A DNA stretch of 64,000 nucleotides from Burkholderia sp. HI2500 (GCF_002223055.1 NZ_NKFL01000004.1:806001-870000), one strand, 5' to 3'. Positions 19,454 to 28,736 are shown, counted from the first letter of the stretch. Numbers and translations are program-made. Notes: generated by a model not told the origin, from the sequence alone.

Positions 19454-20191
19454 ATGAACAATCGAACAAGCGTGGCGATCGTGACCGGCGCATCGCGAGG
19501 TATCGGCGCGGCAATCGCGCGGCGCCTGGTGGACGACGGGCTGGCCGTCGTCATCAATTACGCAGGCAAGGCGAGCGAGGCCGAGGAACTGGCGAGCGAT
19601 CTCGCGGGCGAGGGCGGGCGGGCGGTCGCGGTCCAGGCGGACGTCAGCGATCCGGCTGCCGTGGCGCGGCTGTTCGATGTGGCCGAAGCGAAGTTCGGCG
19701 GCGTCGACGTGCTGGTGAACAACGCCGGAATCATGAAGCTGGCGCCACTGGTCGATAGCGACGACGCGCTGTTCGACACGCAGATCGCCATCAACCTGAA
19801 GGGGACGTTCAACACGCTGCGCGCGGCGGCGCGCCGGCTGCGCAACGGCGGGCGCATCGTCAACCTGTCGAGCAGCGTGGTCGGACTGAGGCCCGAGACG
19901 TACGGCGTCTATACGGCCACCAAGGCAGCGGTCGAAGCGATGACGGGCATCCTGTCCAAGGAGCTGCGCGGTCGCTCGATCACCGTCAACGCCGTCGCGC
20001 CGGGGCCGACCGCGACCGACCTGTTCCTGAACGGCAAGTCGGCGGAGCTGATCGAGCGCCTGTCGAAGATGAATCCGCTGGAGCGTCTCGGTACACCGGC
20101 CGATATCGCGAACGCGGTCGCGTTCCTCGTTGGTCCGGACGGCGGCTGGATCAACGGGCAGGTGCTGCGCAGCAACGGCGGGATGGTTTGA
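19454..20191 (+). CDS. Short-chain dehydrogenase/reductase 2
   Basis: Classical SDR of the FabG-like type, 245 residues. TGASRGIG binds the cofactor, NNAG is present, and Ser plus YTATK form the active site (LSSSVVGLRPETYGVYTATK). The C-terminus ends in a typical NGG-containing stretch (WINGQVLRSNGGMV). The ATG at 19454 follows GAGAAGCAG. It probably reduces a carbonyl or oxidises a secondary alcohol with NADP(H); the substrate is unknown. Confidence 0.94.
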   Translation: MNNRTSVAIVTGASRGIGAAIARRLVDDGLAVVINYAGKASEAEELASDLAGEGGRAVAVQADVSDPAAVARLFDVAEAKFGGVDVLVNNAGIMKLAPLVDSDDALFDTQIAINLKGTFNTLRAAARRLRNGGRIVNLSSSVVGLRPETYGVYTATKAAVEAMTGILSKELRGRSITVNAVAPGPTATDLFLNGKSAELIERLSKMNPLERLGTPADIANAVAFLVGPDGGWINGQVLRSNGGMV

Positions 20192-20243
20192 GTCCGCACG
20201 GTTCGTATCGAAGGATCGCAGTCGTCAATCAAGGAGCATCGTC

Positions 20244-21143
20244 ATGGGCAAAACCATTCTCATTACCGGTGCGTCGAGCGGCTTCGGCCGCCTGACGGCC
20301 GAAGCGCTGGCGGCGGCCGGCCACACCGTGTTCGCGTCGATGCGCGATACGGCCGGACGCAATGCGCCGGTCGTCGCGCAGATGGCCGCGCAGTCGAAAG
20401 CGCAGGGCATCGATCTGCGCACCGTCGAGATCGACGTGCAGTCGCAGGATTCCGTCGACGCCGGCGTCGCCAGCGTGATCGCCGAGGCCGGCCGCATCGA
20501 CGTGCTGGTGCACAACGCGGGGCACATGGTGTTCGGTCCCGCCGAAGCGTTTACGCCGGAGCAGTATGCGCACCTGTACGACGTGAACGTGCTGAGCACG
20601 CAGCGCGTGAACCGCGCGGTGTTGCCGCATATGCGGAAAAGCGCCCGAGGCCTGCTGCTCTGGGTCTCCAGCAGCAGCTCGGCGGGCGGCACGCCGCCGT
20701 ACCTGGCGCCGTATTTCGCGGCGAAGGCCGCAATGGATGCGATCGCGGTGCAGTATGCGCGCGAGCTGTCGCGCTGGGGCATCGAGACGTCGATCGTCGT
20801 GCCGGGCGCATTTACCGGCGGCACCAACCATTTCGCGCATGCGGGCGCGCCGGCCGACGCGTCGCGTGCGGCCGAATACGATGCGGGGCCGTATGCGGGC
20901 TTCGGCGAGCAGGTGCTGAAGGCGTTTGCGGACATCGTGCCGGCCGACGCCGATGCAAGCGAGGTGGCACGTGCGATCGTCGACATCGTGGGCATGCCGT
21001 TCGGCAAGCGTCCGTTCCGCGTGCACATCGATCCGACGCAGGACGGCGCGGCTGTCGGCTTCGCGGTGCTCGACCGCGTGCGTGCGGAGATGCTGCATCG
21101 CGTCGGCCTGTCCGACCTGCTGCAGCCGAAAGCGAATGCGTGA
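20244..21143 (+). CDS. Short-chain dehydrogenase/reductase 3
   Basis: Classical SDR, 299 residues. TGASSGFG and the catalytic set S...YFAAK (VSSSSSAGGTPPYLAPYFAAK) are intact; HNAG replaces the usual NNAG. The extended C-terminal part (about 60 residues after the core) suits longer classical SDRs. The ATG at 20244 has AAGGAG eight bases upstream, and the gap to the previous gene is 52 bp. It is not a close copy of SDR 1 or 2, so the cluster did not arise by recent tandem duplication. Confidence 0.93.
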   Translation: MGKTILITGASSGFGRLTAEALAAAGHTVFASMRDTAGRNAPVVAQMAAQSKAQGIDLRTVEIDVQSQDSVDAGVASVIAEAGRIDVLVHNAGHMVFGPAEAFTPEQYAHLYDVNVLSTQRVNRAVLPHMRKSARGLLLWVSSSSSAGGTPPYLAPYFAAKAAMDAIAVQYARELSRWGIETSIVVPGAFTGGTNHFAHAGAPADASRAAEYDAGPYAGFGEQVLKAFADIVPADADASEVARAIVDIVGMPFGKRPFRVHIDPTQDGAAVGFAVLDRVRAEMLHRVGLSDLLQPKANA

Positions 21144-21237
21144 CGCGCCGGGCGGCCGGCCGCAGCCGGCGCGTGGCCATTGATCCGGAACGTCATCCCG
21201 GACGTGGATCGAACAGGAAATGAATCAGGAGAGCGAA

Positions 21238-22011
21238 ATGGCAAATCATGAAATCAAGGGCAAGACCGTACTGATCGCCGGCGGCGCGAAGAACCTGGGT
21301 GGCCTGATCGCACGCGATCTGGCCGCGCATGGCGCGAAGGCCGTCGCGATTCACTACAACAGCGCAGGCTCGAAGGCGGACGCGGAGACGACGGTCGCGG
21401 CGATCAAGGCGGCCGGCGCCGAGGCGGTCGCATTCCAGGCGGACCTGACGAGCGCGGCGGCCGTCGAGAAGCTGTTCGCCGATGCGGTTGCGGCGGTCGG
21501 CCGCCCGGACATCGCGATCAACACGGTCGGCAAGGTGCTGAAAAAGCCGTTCACCGAAATCAGCGAAGCGGAATACGACCAGATGAGCGCGGTGAACGCG
21601 AAGTCGGCGTTCTTTTTCCTGCGCGAAGCGGGGCGGCACGTGAACGACAACGGCAAGATCGTCTCGCTGGTTACGGCGCTGCTCGGCGCATTCACGCCTT
21701 ATTACGCCGCGTATGCGGGTACGAAGGCGCCCGTCGAGCACTACACGCGCGCGGCGGCGAAGGAGTTCGGTGAGCGCGGCATTTCGGTGACGGCAGTGGG
21801 GCCCGGCCCGATGGACACGCCGTTCTTCTATCCGGAGGAGGGGGCGGACGCGGTCGCGTATCACAAGACGGCCGCCGCGCTGTCGAAGTATTCGAAGACG
21901 GGGCTGACCGACATCGAGGACGTCGTGCCGTTCATTCGTCACCTGGTCAGCGACGGCTGGTGGATCACCGGCCAGACGATCCTGATCAACGGCGGCTATA
22001 CGACCAAGTAA
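21238..22011 (+). CDS. Short-chain dehydrogenase/reductase 4, with Thr at the catalytic Ser position
   Basis: SDR of 257 residues. The cofactor motif is GGAKNLGG, a variant of TGxxxGxG, and the YxxxK pair is YAGTK. Thirteen residues before the Tyr, where classical SDRs have Ser, there is Thr (VTALLGAF). NTVG replaces NNAG. Such variants occur in SDRs annotated as oxidoreductases of unknown specificity. The ATG at 21238 follows AGGAG; an upstream ATG at 21220 is less well placed. The C-terminus (GQTILINGGYTTK) is canonical. Confidence 0.92.
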   Translation: MANHEIKGKTVLIAGGAKNLGGLIARDLAAHGAKAVAIHYNSAGSKADAETTVAAIKAAGAEAVAFQADLTSAAAVEKLFADAVAAVGRPDIAINTVGKVLKKPFTEISEAEYDQMSAVNAKSAFFFLREAGRHVNDNGKIVSLVTALLGAFTPYYAAYAGTKAPVEHYTRAAAKEFGERGISVTAVGPGPMDTPFFYPEEGADAVAYHKTAAALSKYSKTGLTDIEDVVPFIRHLVSDGWWITGQTILINGGYTTK

Positions 22012-22110
22012 CACACCTCGGCTGCCCGTGTTTTGCCCGGCACGCGTTGCCTGCCCGTCACGCGTCGGGGCAGGACGACGGGCGGCCGTCTTTCATCGAG
22101 GATCGGCATC

Positions 22111-22428
22111 GTGAACACCGACATACTCCACCATCCGGTCGTGCGGCGCGCGATCGACGCGCTCCAGCAAGGCGATGGCGCGGCATGGGCCGCGCTGTTC
22201 GCGCCCGATGCGACGCTGTACGACGACGGCCGGCCACGAGACCTGCACGCATTCAACCGGGACGCGATCGGGACCGAGCGCTTCACGACGATCGATCGCG
22301 TCGACAACGACGGGCTCGAGATCCACGGCCGGTTTCATTCGGATCGCTGGGGCACGTTCCGTACGTACTTCAAGTTCCGGGTCGACGCCGATGGCCGGAT
22401 TACCCGGCTCGACATCGGGCAGGCCTGA
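22111..22428 (+). CDS. NTF2-like / SnoaL-type small protein
   Basis: 105-residue protein with the pattern of an NTF2-like cone fold: an N-terminal helix (VVRRAIDALQQGDGAAWAALFAPDATLYDDG) followed by beta-hairpin segments ending RVDADGRITRLDIGQA. Relatives include ketosteroid-isomerase-like and SnoaL-like proteins that bind small hydrophobic ligands, some of them enzymes. The GTG at 22111 has GAGGAT upstream. It lies between an SDR and an aldehyde dehydrogenase, so a role with the same carbonyl substrate is plausible but unproven. Confidence 0.8.
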   Translation: MNTDILHHPVVRRAIDALQQGDGAAWAALFAPDATLYDDGRPRDLHAFNRDAIGTERFTTIDRVDNDGLEIHGRFHSDRWGTFRTYFKFRVDADGRITRLDIGQA

Positions 22429-22488
22429 GCCGTCCGCATGCCGCCCGTTGCCGCTCCGGCCGGCGGCTTCCCCAAGGAGAACGCGACC

Positions 22489-23865
22489 ATGTCGAACCCC
22501 TACCAGTCCGTGCTCGACGCGCAACGTGCGCGTTTCGACTCGGACGTCACGAAAACCCTTGCATGGCGCATCGCGCAGCTCGACCGGATGGAGCGGATGC
22601 TGCACGATCACCAGGACGCGCTGTGCGCGGCGCTGTACGAGGATTTCGGCAAGCCGCCGTTCGAGCAACTGTTCGAAATCTCCGTGCCGACCGGTGTCAT
22701 CCGCTACTACCGCGAGCATCTGCACGAACTGATGGCGCCGCAGACAGTGGCGATTCCGCCGGCGCTGGAGGCGGCCGGCAACGCCGGCATGATCTACAAG
22801 GAGCCGTACGGCGTGACGCTCGTGATCGGCCCGTTCAACGCGCCGATTCTGTTGCTGCTGGATCCGGCGATCGCGGCATTGGCAGCCGGCAATACGGTGG
22901 TGCTGAAGCCGGCGAACACCACGCCCGCGACGGCCGCGCTGCTGAGCCGGCTCGTGCCGCAGTACTTCTCACCGGAGGACGTCGCCGTCGTCACGGGCGG
23001 TCGCCAGGAAATCGGCGCATTGCTGGAGTTGCCGTTCGACTTCATCTTCTTCACCGGCAGCTCGGCGGTCGGCAAGGTCGTGATGCGCGCCGCCGCCGAG
23101 CATTTGACACCGGTCTTGCTGGAACTCGGCGGGCAGAACCCGTGCATCGTCGACGAAACCGCGAATCTCGACATCGCGGCTGACCGTGTCGCGTGGGGGC
23201 ACAACGCGATCTCGGGACAATGGTGCATCGCGCCCGGCTATGTGTACGTGCATGAATCGGTGGCCGAGGCCTTCATCGCGAAGCTCAAGGCGTCGATCAC
23301 CGCGATGTACGGCGACGATCCGCAACAAAGCCCCGATTTCGCGCGAATGATCAGCGAACACGATGCCGAACGCGTCGCGTCTTACATCGTCGCCGACAAG
23401 GTCGTGCACGGCGGCCGCCACGACATCGCGGCACGCTATGTCGAGCCGACCGTGCTGTACCCGTCGACCTGGGACGATCCGGCGATGCAACAGGAAGTGT
23501 TCGGCCCGGTGCTGCCCGTGCTGCCGTACCGCGACCTGCGCGAGATCGTCGGCATCATGAAGCGCAAGCCGAAGCCGCTCGCGTGCTACGTGTTCAGCAA
23601 GCGGCAGGCGAGCATCGACTGCGTGCTCAACAGCCTGTCGTTCGGCGGCGGATGCGTGAACCAGACCAACCTGCATTGCTGGATCGACAGTTTGCCGTTC
23701 GGCGGCGTCGGCAACAGCGGGATGGGGAAGTACTACGGCAAGGCCGGCTTCGACGCGTTGAGCAATACCAAAGCGATGCTGATCGGCAATCCCGACGCGG
23801 TGCTCGACGTGTTCCCGCCGTATGCGGGAAAGGACATCGGCAAGATGCTCGGCGTCTTCGCGTAA
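22489..23865 (+). CDS. Aldehyde dehydrogenase (class 3 / coniferyl-aldehyde type)
   Basis: NAD(P)-dependent aldehyde dehydrogenase, 458 residues, of the short class 3 group that includes fatty and coniferyl aldehyde dehydrogenases. The general base Glu212 lies in LELGGQNP and the nucleophile Cys246 in GQWCIAP; IGPFNAP and FFTGSSAVGK are conserved. The ATG at 22489 has AAGGAG upstream. It follows four SDR genes and would oxidise aldehydes they produce (inference). A small membrane protein gene follows 11 bp later. Confidence 0.95.
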   Translation: MSNPYQSVLDAQRARFDSDVTKTLAWRIAQLDRMERMLHDHQDALCAALYEDFGKPPFEQLFEISVPTGVIRYYREHLHELMAPQTVAIPPALEAAGNAGMIYKEPYGVTLVIGPFNAPILLLLDPAIAALAAGNTVVLKPANTTPATAALLSRLVPQYFSPEDVAVVTGGRQEIGALLELPFDFIFFTGSSAVGKVVMRAAAEHLTPVLLELGGQNPCIVDETANLDIAADRVAWGHNAISGQWCIAPGYVYVHESVAEAFIAKLKASITAMYGDDPQQSPDFARMISEHDAERVASYIVADKVVHGGRHDIAARYVEPTVLYPSTWDDPAMQQEVFGPVLPVLPYRDLREIVGIMKRKPKPLACYVFSKRQASIDCVLNSLSFGGGCVNQTNLHCWIDSLPFGGVGNSGMGKYYGKAGFDALSNTKAMLIGNPDAVLDVFPPYAGKDIGKMLGVFA

Positions 23866-23876
23866 CCGGGGGCACG

Positions 23877-24146
23877 ATGCATACACTTTGGACGATCGTC
23901 GCCGGCGTGCTGTTGCTGGCCGTGTTCCTGTTGTTCGGACAATTGTGGGGCACGCACGCGGCATCGCTGGCGTTTGCCGCCCAGGCGTTCGTGCCGGTCT
24001 GGCTCGTTGTCTCGCTGGCCAACCTGTGGGTTGGCGTGCATCGGGCCGGCTACGGCGTACGCGAGGAGCTGCCGATCCTCGCGATCGTATTCGGCGTGCC
24101 GGCCGTGGTTGCGGTGGCTGCCACGCTGCTGTTCCAACGCACCTGA
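23877..24146 (+). CDS. Small membrane protein, three predicted helices
   Basis: 89-residue hydrophobic protein. Helices are predicted at about residues 3-22, 31-53 and 65-86, and the loop between the second and third (HRAGYGVREEL) is charged. This pattern is common in uncharacterised small inner-membrane proteins of proteobacteria. The ATG at 23877 is 11 bp after the aldehyde dehydrogenase stop, with GGGGG upstream. I do not recognise a function. Confidence 0.75.
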   Translation: MHTLWTIVAGVLLLAVFLLFGQLWGTHAASLAFAAQAFVPVWLVVSLANLWVGVHRAGYGVREELPILAIVFGVPAVVAVAATLLFQRT

Positions 24147-24229
24147 ATCGCAGGAGGACGACGGGCCGGGTGCGGGCACGGCCGTCGTCGACGTGCCGCT
24201 TCCATTCACCCGTCGTTCATCTCTTCGCC

Positions 24230-24793
24230 ATGAAGATCGATATGCCATTGTTTGCCGCGCCGCCGGCGCAGGCCGTCATCACGTTCTGGATCGATGCCGG
24301 GCCCGCGCAATGGTTCGCAAAACATCCCGATTTCGATCGCCGCTTTCGCGAGCGCTTTCTCGATACGCACCTGGCCGCTGCAAGGCGCGAGCTGGACGGC
24401 TGGTTGTCGACGCCATACGGGACGCTCGCGCTGCTGTTGCTCACCGACCAGTTTCCGCGCAATGCGTTTCGCGGCACCGCGCGCATGTATGCGACCGACG
24501 CGCTCGCACGGCAGTTCGCGATGCACGCGTACGAGCACGATCAGATGGCGCAGGTCGAGCGGCCGCTGCGCCTGTTCTTCTGTTTGCCGTTCGCCCATTC
24601 CGAAGACCTCGACGACCAGCGGATTTCCGTCGAACTGAACGGCAGGCTCGGCCAGCCGTGGCTGTCGCATGCGATCGGGCACCGGGAGATCGTCGCGCGC
24701 TTCGGCCGCTTCCCGCATCGCAACGCGCTGCTCGGCCGCGAGACGACGCGCGACGAAGCGCGCTTTCTCGCATCCGGCGGCTTCGCCGGATGA
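24230..24793 (+). CDS. DUF924-family protein
   Basis: 187 residues. The DUF924 signature is clear: VITFWIDAGPAQWF, a central LALLLLTDQFPRNAFRGTARMYATD, and HSEDLDDQ. The family is all-helical and TPR-like, and its function is unknown. The ATG at 24230 is chosen over an in-frame ATG at 24242; neither has a strong ribosome site. It converges with the metallo-beta-lactamase-fold gene 46 bp away. Confidence 0.9.
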   Translation: MKIDMPLFAAPPAQAVITFWIDAGPAQWFAKHPDFDRRFRERFLDTHLAAARRELDGWLSTPYGTLALLLLTDQFPRNAFRGTARMYATDALARQFAMHAYEHDQMAQVERPLRLFFCLPFAHSEDLDDQRISVELNGRLGQPWLSHAIGHREIVARFGRFPHRNALLGRETTRDEARFLASGGFAG

Positions 24794-24839
24794 GCCCACC
24801 GGTTCGCGCGGCATGGCCGCCGCGGCGGCCATGCGTGCG

Positions 24840-25787
24840 TCAGCGCAGGAACTCGATGCCGAACGTGCCGGCCGTATCGACGATATGCCCCGCGTGCGGT
24901 GCCTCGAAATGACCGGGCAGCAGCAGTGCGCCGTGCTCGACGCAATGCGCGAGCAGCTCGAAGCGGCTCTTCGCGGCGAGCGTGCGATCGTCGCAGACCT
25001 TGCTGCTCCATTGCCAGAACGGGATCTGGATCGGCGAGTGCAGCATGTCGCCGCTGAACACGCCGCGCGAGCCTAGCGATGTCAGCTCGATGCGCACGTG
25101 ACCCGGAGAATGGCCCGGCGCGTGGCGGATCAGGAACGTGTCGTCGAGCTCGTAGGTGTCGTCGAACATCGTGGCCTGGCCGGCCTCGATCACGGGCAGC
25201 ACGCTGTCGTTGTACATCGGGCTGAACCACGCGGGGCCGGCGGGGCCTTCGCCCCGGATCGCGCGGACCAGGTGATCGTGCTCGACCTGCGAGATCACGT
25301 AGCGCGCGTTCGGGAAGGTCGGCACCCACACACCATTGACGAGCTGCGTGTTCCAGCCGACGTGATCGGCGTGAAGGTGGCTGCACATCACGTAGTCGAT
25401 TTCCTCGGGCTGGATGCCGAGTGCGCGCATCCGGTCGAGATAGCGCGTCGACAGCCGGTGCATTTCCGGCAGCCCCGGCCGCTCCTTGTGGTTGCCGATA
25501 CAACTGTCGATCAGCACCGTATGCCGGCCGGTCCGCACGATCCAGCTGTGCACGGGCATGGGGATGCGGCCGCTTTCGGGATCGTAGTGTGTCGGCGCGA
25601 GCCAGTGCTCGTGTTCCGCCACGCGTGCGCGGTCGAAGTCCGGCAGCCAGCTCTGCGCGGTTTCGCCAAGCAGCGTCGTGTCGTACAGCCGGATGATTTC
25701 GACGTTGCCGAGCGCGAGGGAAAAAGCATGCGGTTCGGCATTCGTGATGTGCGCATGGCAATGCGCATGCCCGCAGGAATGGGTCAT
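24840..25787 (-). CDS. Metallo-beta-lactamase-fold hydrolase with His-rich N-terminus
   Basis: 315-residue MBL-fold hydrolase similar in layout to N-acyl-homoserine lactonases. The metal motif HLHADH is at 137-142, later ligands are the His in HAPGHSPGH and the Asp in VFSGDMLHS, and the C-terminal HFEAPHAG supplies a further His. An unusual N-terminus, CGHAHCHAH at residues 5-13, could bind an extra metal. Lactone hydrolysis is the best guess, but many MBL proteins have other substrates. It begins 67 bp upstream of the GMC oxidoreductase stop on the same strand. Confidence 0.88.
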   Translation of the reverse strand: MTHSCGHAHCHAHITNAEPHAFSLALGNVEIIRLYDTTLLGETAQSWLPDFDRARVAEHEHWLAPTHYDPESGRIPMPVHSWIVRTGRHTVLIDSCIGNHKERPGLPEMHRLSTRYLDRMRALGIQPEEIDYVMCSHLHADHVGWNTQLVNGVWVPTFPNARYVISQVEHDHLVRAIRGEGPAGPAWFSPMYNDSVLPVIEAGQATMFDDTYELDDTFLIRHAPGHSPGHVRIELTSLGSRGVFSGDMLHSPIQIPFWQWSSKVCDDRTLAAKSRFELLAHCVEHGALLLPGHFEAPHAGHIVDTAGTFGIEFLR

Positions 25788-25854
25788 CGGTGTCTCCTGA
25801 ATGAATTGGAATGAATCGAAGCGGGGCGTGGTGCGCTGCCCCGCGCGCGACTGT

Positions 25855-27525
25855 CTATATCCGTGCCGTGGCGCGTGCCTGCGCCTGCGGCACCGGCACG
25901 GCTTTCCCGGTCATGAAATCCGCCGCGCGTTCGGCCATCATCATGATCAGCGCGTTGGTCGGCCCGCGGATGATGCGCGGGATCGCGGAGCCGTCGACCA
26001 CCCGCAAGCCGGCCACGCCGCGCACGCGCATCTGCGTATCCACCACGGCCGCCGGATCGTCGTCGCGGCCCATGCGGCACGTGCCGACCGGGTGATGAAG
26101 GGTGATCGCGATGCGACGAATGAACGCGTCGACATCTGCATCGCTCTGGACTTGCGGGCCCGGTGCGATCTCTGCGTCGATGAACGGGCGCAGTCCGGCC
26201 TGCGCGCCGATTTCCCGCATGCGCCGGAACATCTCCCGCGCAGCGATGCGATCATTCTCGGTGGCGAGGAAGTTTTGTTCGATCCGCGCATGCTCGGCCG
26301 GATCGGCCGACTTCAGCGACACGCGTCCGCGACTTTCGGGCGTGAGGAAAATGCCCTTGATCGCGAACGAATCGGCATACGCATGCTTGAACGGCTCGAA
26401 ATACGGCGCGGCGTTCATCGCGCCGGCCGCGAGGATCAGCTGCACGTCCGGCAGCGGCAGGTGAGGCTGGCTCCTGACCAGGCCAAGCGCGGCGGCGGGG
26501 ATCGTGCTCGAGAAGCCGTTGCCGCCGGCAAACGTGCGCACGACGTCGAACGCGATGCGATCGGCACGCATCATCCGGTGCAGCGGGCCGGGTTCCTTGC
26601 GGCTCCAGCGCAGGTCGAACACGATGTGATCGTGAAGGTTCGTGCCCACGCCGGGCAATTCGACCGTCGACGCGATGCCGTGCGTGCGCAGGCTGTCGGC
26701 CGCGCCGATGCCGGAGAGCATCAGCAGTTGCGGCGAATTGATCACGCCGCCGCAGAGGATGACTTCGCGGCGCGCATCGGCGCGGTAGTCGGATTCGCCC
26801 CGGCGATACTCGATCGCGATGGCGCGCGGCGCACCCCGGTCGGTATCGAGCACGATGCGCTTCGCGAGGGCGCCCGTCACCAGCGTGACGTTGCCGCGCG
26901 CGAGCGCCGGGCGCAGGTAGGCGACCGCGGCGCTGCAGCGCAGGCCGTTGCGGATCGTGGCCTGCATCGGCCCGAAGCCTTCGACGGATGCGCCGTTGTA
27001 GTCGTCGTTCTCGGGATAGCCGCAGGCACGTGTCGCGTCGAGGAAGCCACCCACCAACGGGTCGCGATAGTCGAGCCGGATCACGGTGAGCGGGCCGCGG
27101 CCGCCGCGCAGCGCCGATTCGCCGCGCTCCCACGATTCGGAGCGCTTGAAGTACGGCAGCACCGCGTCGTAGGACCAGTCGGTCAGGCCGAATTCGTCGG
27201 CCCAGCCTTCGTAGTCTTCCCGCGCGCCGCGTGCGTAGGCCATGCCGTTGATCGACGACGAGCCGCCCACTACCTTGCCGCGCGCGCATTCGATCCGGCG
27301 GCCGTCCATGCCGGCTTCCGGCTCGGTGAAATAGCCCCAGTCGAACAGCCGGTTCTTCAGGATCTGGCCCCACGTCAGCGGCACCTTGATGTACGGCGAG
27401 CGATCCTGCTCGCCGGCCTCGATCACGAGGATGCGGACGTTCGGGTCCTCGCCGAGCCGGTAGGCGAGTGCGCAACCGGCCGAGCCGGCGCCGACGATCA
27501 CGTAGTCGTACGTATCGGTTTTCAT
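25855..27525 (-). CDS. GMC-family FAD-dependent oxidoreductase (choline/alcohol dehydrogenase-like)
   Basis: 556 residues. The FAD Rossmann motif VGAGSAGCALAYRL is at the N-terminus, the GMC signature GKVVGGSSSINGMAYARG follows, and the active-site His is in HHPVGTCRMG near the C-terminus. It oxidises an alcohol to an aldehyde. The ATG at 27525 has GAGGTG upstream; an in-frame extension to 27777 overlaps the divergent LysR gene and is rejected. With the class II aldolase and the aldehyde dehydrogenase next door it could start a short catabolic route. Confidence 0.94.
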   Translation of the reverse strand: MKTDTYDYVIVGAGSAGCALAYRLGEDPNVRILVIEAGEQDRSPYIKVPLTWGQILKNRLFDWGYFTEPEAGMDGRRIECARGKVVGGSSSINGMAYARGAREDYEGWADEFGLTDWSYDAVLPYFKRSESWERGESALRGGRGPLTVIRLDYRDPLVGGFLDATRACGYPENDDYNGASVEGFGPMQATIRNGLRCSAAVAYLRPALARGNVTLVTGALAKRIVLDTDRGAPRAIAIEYRRGESDYRADARREVILCGGVINSPQLLMLSGIGAADSLRTHGIASTVELPGVGTNLHDHIVFDLRWSRKEPGPLHRMMRADRIAFDVVRTFAGGNGFSSTIPAAALGLVRSQPHLPLPDVQLILAAGAMNAAPYFEPFKHAYADSFAIKGIFLTPESRGRVSLKSADPAEHARIEQNFLATENDRIAAREMFRRMREIGAQAGLRPFIDAEIAPGPQVQSDADVDAFIRRIAITLHHPVGTCRMGRDDDPAAVVDTQMRVRGVAGLRVVDGSAIPRIIRGPTNALIMMMAERAADFMTGKAVPVPQAQARATARI

Positions 27526-27712
27526 CGACGCACCTCGCGGTGCCGGGCGGCAGGGCAGGCCGGCGCGACCCGCGAACGCGGGGCGCGGCGACCGGCCGGA
27601 ACAGACGTCGAACGAACCATGATGTCTCCAGGTGGGCCTGAATGCAGGCCTCTCGGTTGTGGGTTCATTCGATTGTGCGTAACCTGAAACATATCTTCCA
27701 ATACGTATTACG

Positions 27713-28693
27713 GTGCCATCCGATACCCGGATGGCTATGGGCGAGGGGACTGTGCGCGGATTCGATTCGTATCTCACTTTTCAGAAGCTCGAGGTGTTCT
27801 GCACGGTGGTCGAGCTCGGCAGCGTCACGCGCGCGGCCGACCGCCTGTGCATCGCGCAGCCGGTCGTGACTGCGCACGTGCGCAGCATGGAGAAGCGGCT
27901 CGGCTACGCGCTCGTGAAGCGCGCCGGCCGCAACATCGCACTCACGGAAGCCGGCGAGCGCATCTATCGCTGGGCGACCGAGGTGATCACGCGCACTCGC
28001 GAGGTCGAGCGCGAACTCGCCGGTCTCGAACAGGGCGAAATGGGCACCGCGGTGGTGGCGACGTCGATGTCGATCGGCTCGTACGCGTTGCCGCCGCTGT
28101 TCGCCGAGTTCCACCGGCGGCAGCCCGACGGGCTCGTGACCGTGCAGATCCTGACGCCGCAGGCGGCCGTCGATGCGACCCGTGTCGGCGGTTGCGATTT
28201 CGCGGTCATCCTGATCGCGGCCAATCAGGATCTCGAAGGGTTGGCGACCATTCCCGTGTGGGAGGACGAACTGCTGCTCGTGTGCGGCGCGTCGAGCCCG
28301 TGGGCCGCGCAGCCGGCCGGCGATCTCGACCTGCGCCGCGTGCCGTTCGTGAGCACGCCGCGCAACCAGCCGCGCCGCGAGCTCGAAGAGGCGCTGCTGC
28401 GCGAGCGCGGCCTCGAACAGCGCAAGGTCGTGATGGAACTCGGGCATCCGGAGGCGATGAAACACGTGGTGCGCGAGAACCTCGGCGTGAGCTTCATGTT
28501 CGCGTCGGCGGTGCGTGCGGAGGTCGAGCGCGGCGAGCTGGTCGTGCTCGATCGCCCGGAGCTGTCGATGAAGGTGCCGATCTATCTCGTGCATCGCGAC
28601 GACAAGCGCTTCTCGGCGTTCCAGGCCGAACTCGTGCAGTTCATCGTCGATTCCGCGTCGCCGGGCGCGGCAGCGGGCGTCCCGAATTCATAG
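27713..28693 (+). CDS. LysR-family transcriptional regulator
   Basis: About 326 residues. The helix-turn-helix is FCTVVELGSVTRAADRLCIAQPVVTAHVRSME, followed by an effector-binding domain. It is divergent from the GMC oxidoreductase (187 bp) and upstream of the aldolase and aldehyde dehydrogenase, so control of both sides is likely. The start could be 27713 or an in-frame ATG at 27731; neither has an obvious ribosome site. The LysR-type sites described at 28690, 28720 and 31248 may be its targets. Confidence 0.92.
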   Translation: MPSDTRMAMGEGTVRGFDSYLTFQKLEVFCTVVELGSVTRAADRLCIAQPVVTAHVRSMEKRLGYALVKRAGRNIALTEAGERIYRWATEVITRTREVERELAGLEQGEMGTAVVATSMSIGSYALPPLFAEFHRRQPDGLVTVQILTPQAAVDATRVGGCDFAVILIAANQDLEGLATIPVWEDELLLVCGASSPWAAQPAGDLDLRRVPFVSTPRNQPRRELEEALLRERGLEQRKVVMELGHPEAMKHVVRENLGVSFMFASAVRAEVERGELVVLDRPELSMKVPIYLVHRDDKRFSAFQAELVQFIVDSASPGAAAGVPNS

Positions 28694-28736
28694 TTATCGG
28701 GCTATCTGTTTGGCGATCAATAGCTAATAGACCTAT
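28690..28736. promoter_or_regulatory. Two ATAG/CTAT inverted repeats, candidate LysR sites
   Basis: ATAG-N8-CTAT at 28690-28705 and ATAG-N9-CTAT at 28720-28736 lie about 30 bp apart centre to centre, roughly three helical turns. They sit between the LysR stop and the aldolase start. Two phased sites of this kind are the usual LysR arrangement. Confidence 0.45.

Noticed and set aside
25801..27687. 628-residue plus-strand open frame opposite the GMC oxidoreductase
   Set aside because: Antisense mirror of a high-GC gene with no recognisable domain.
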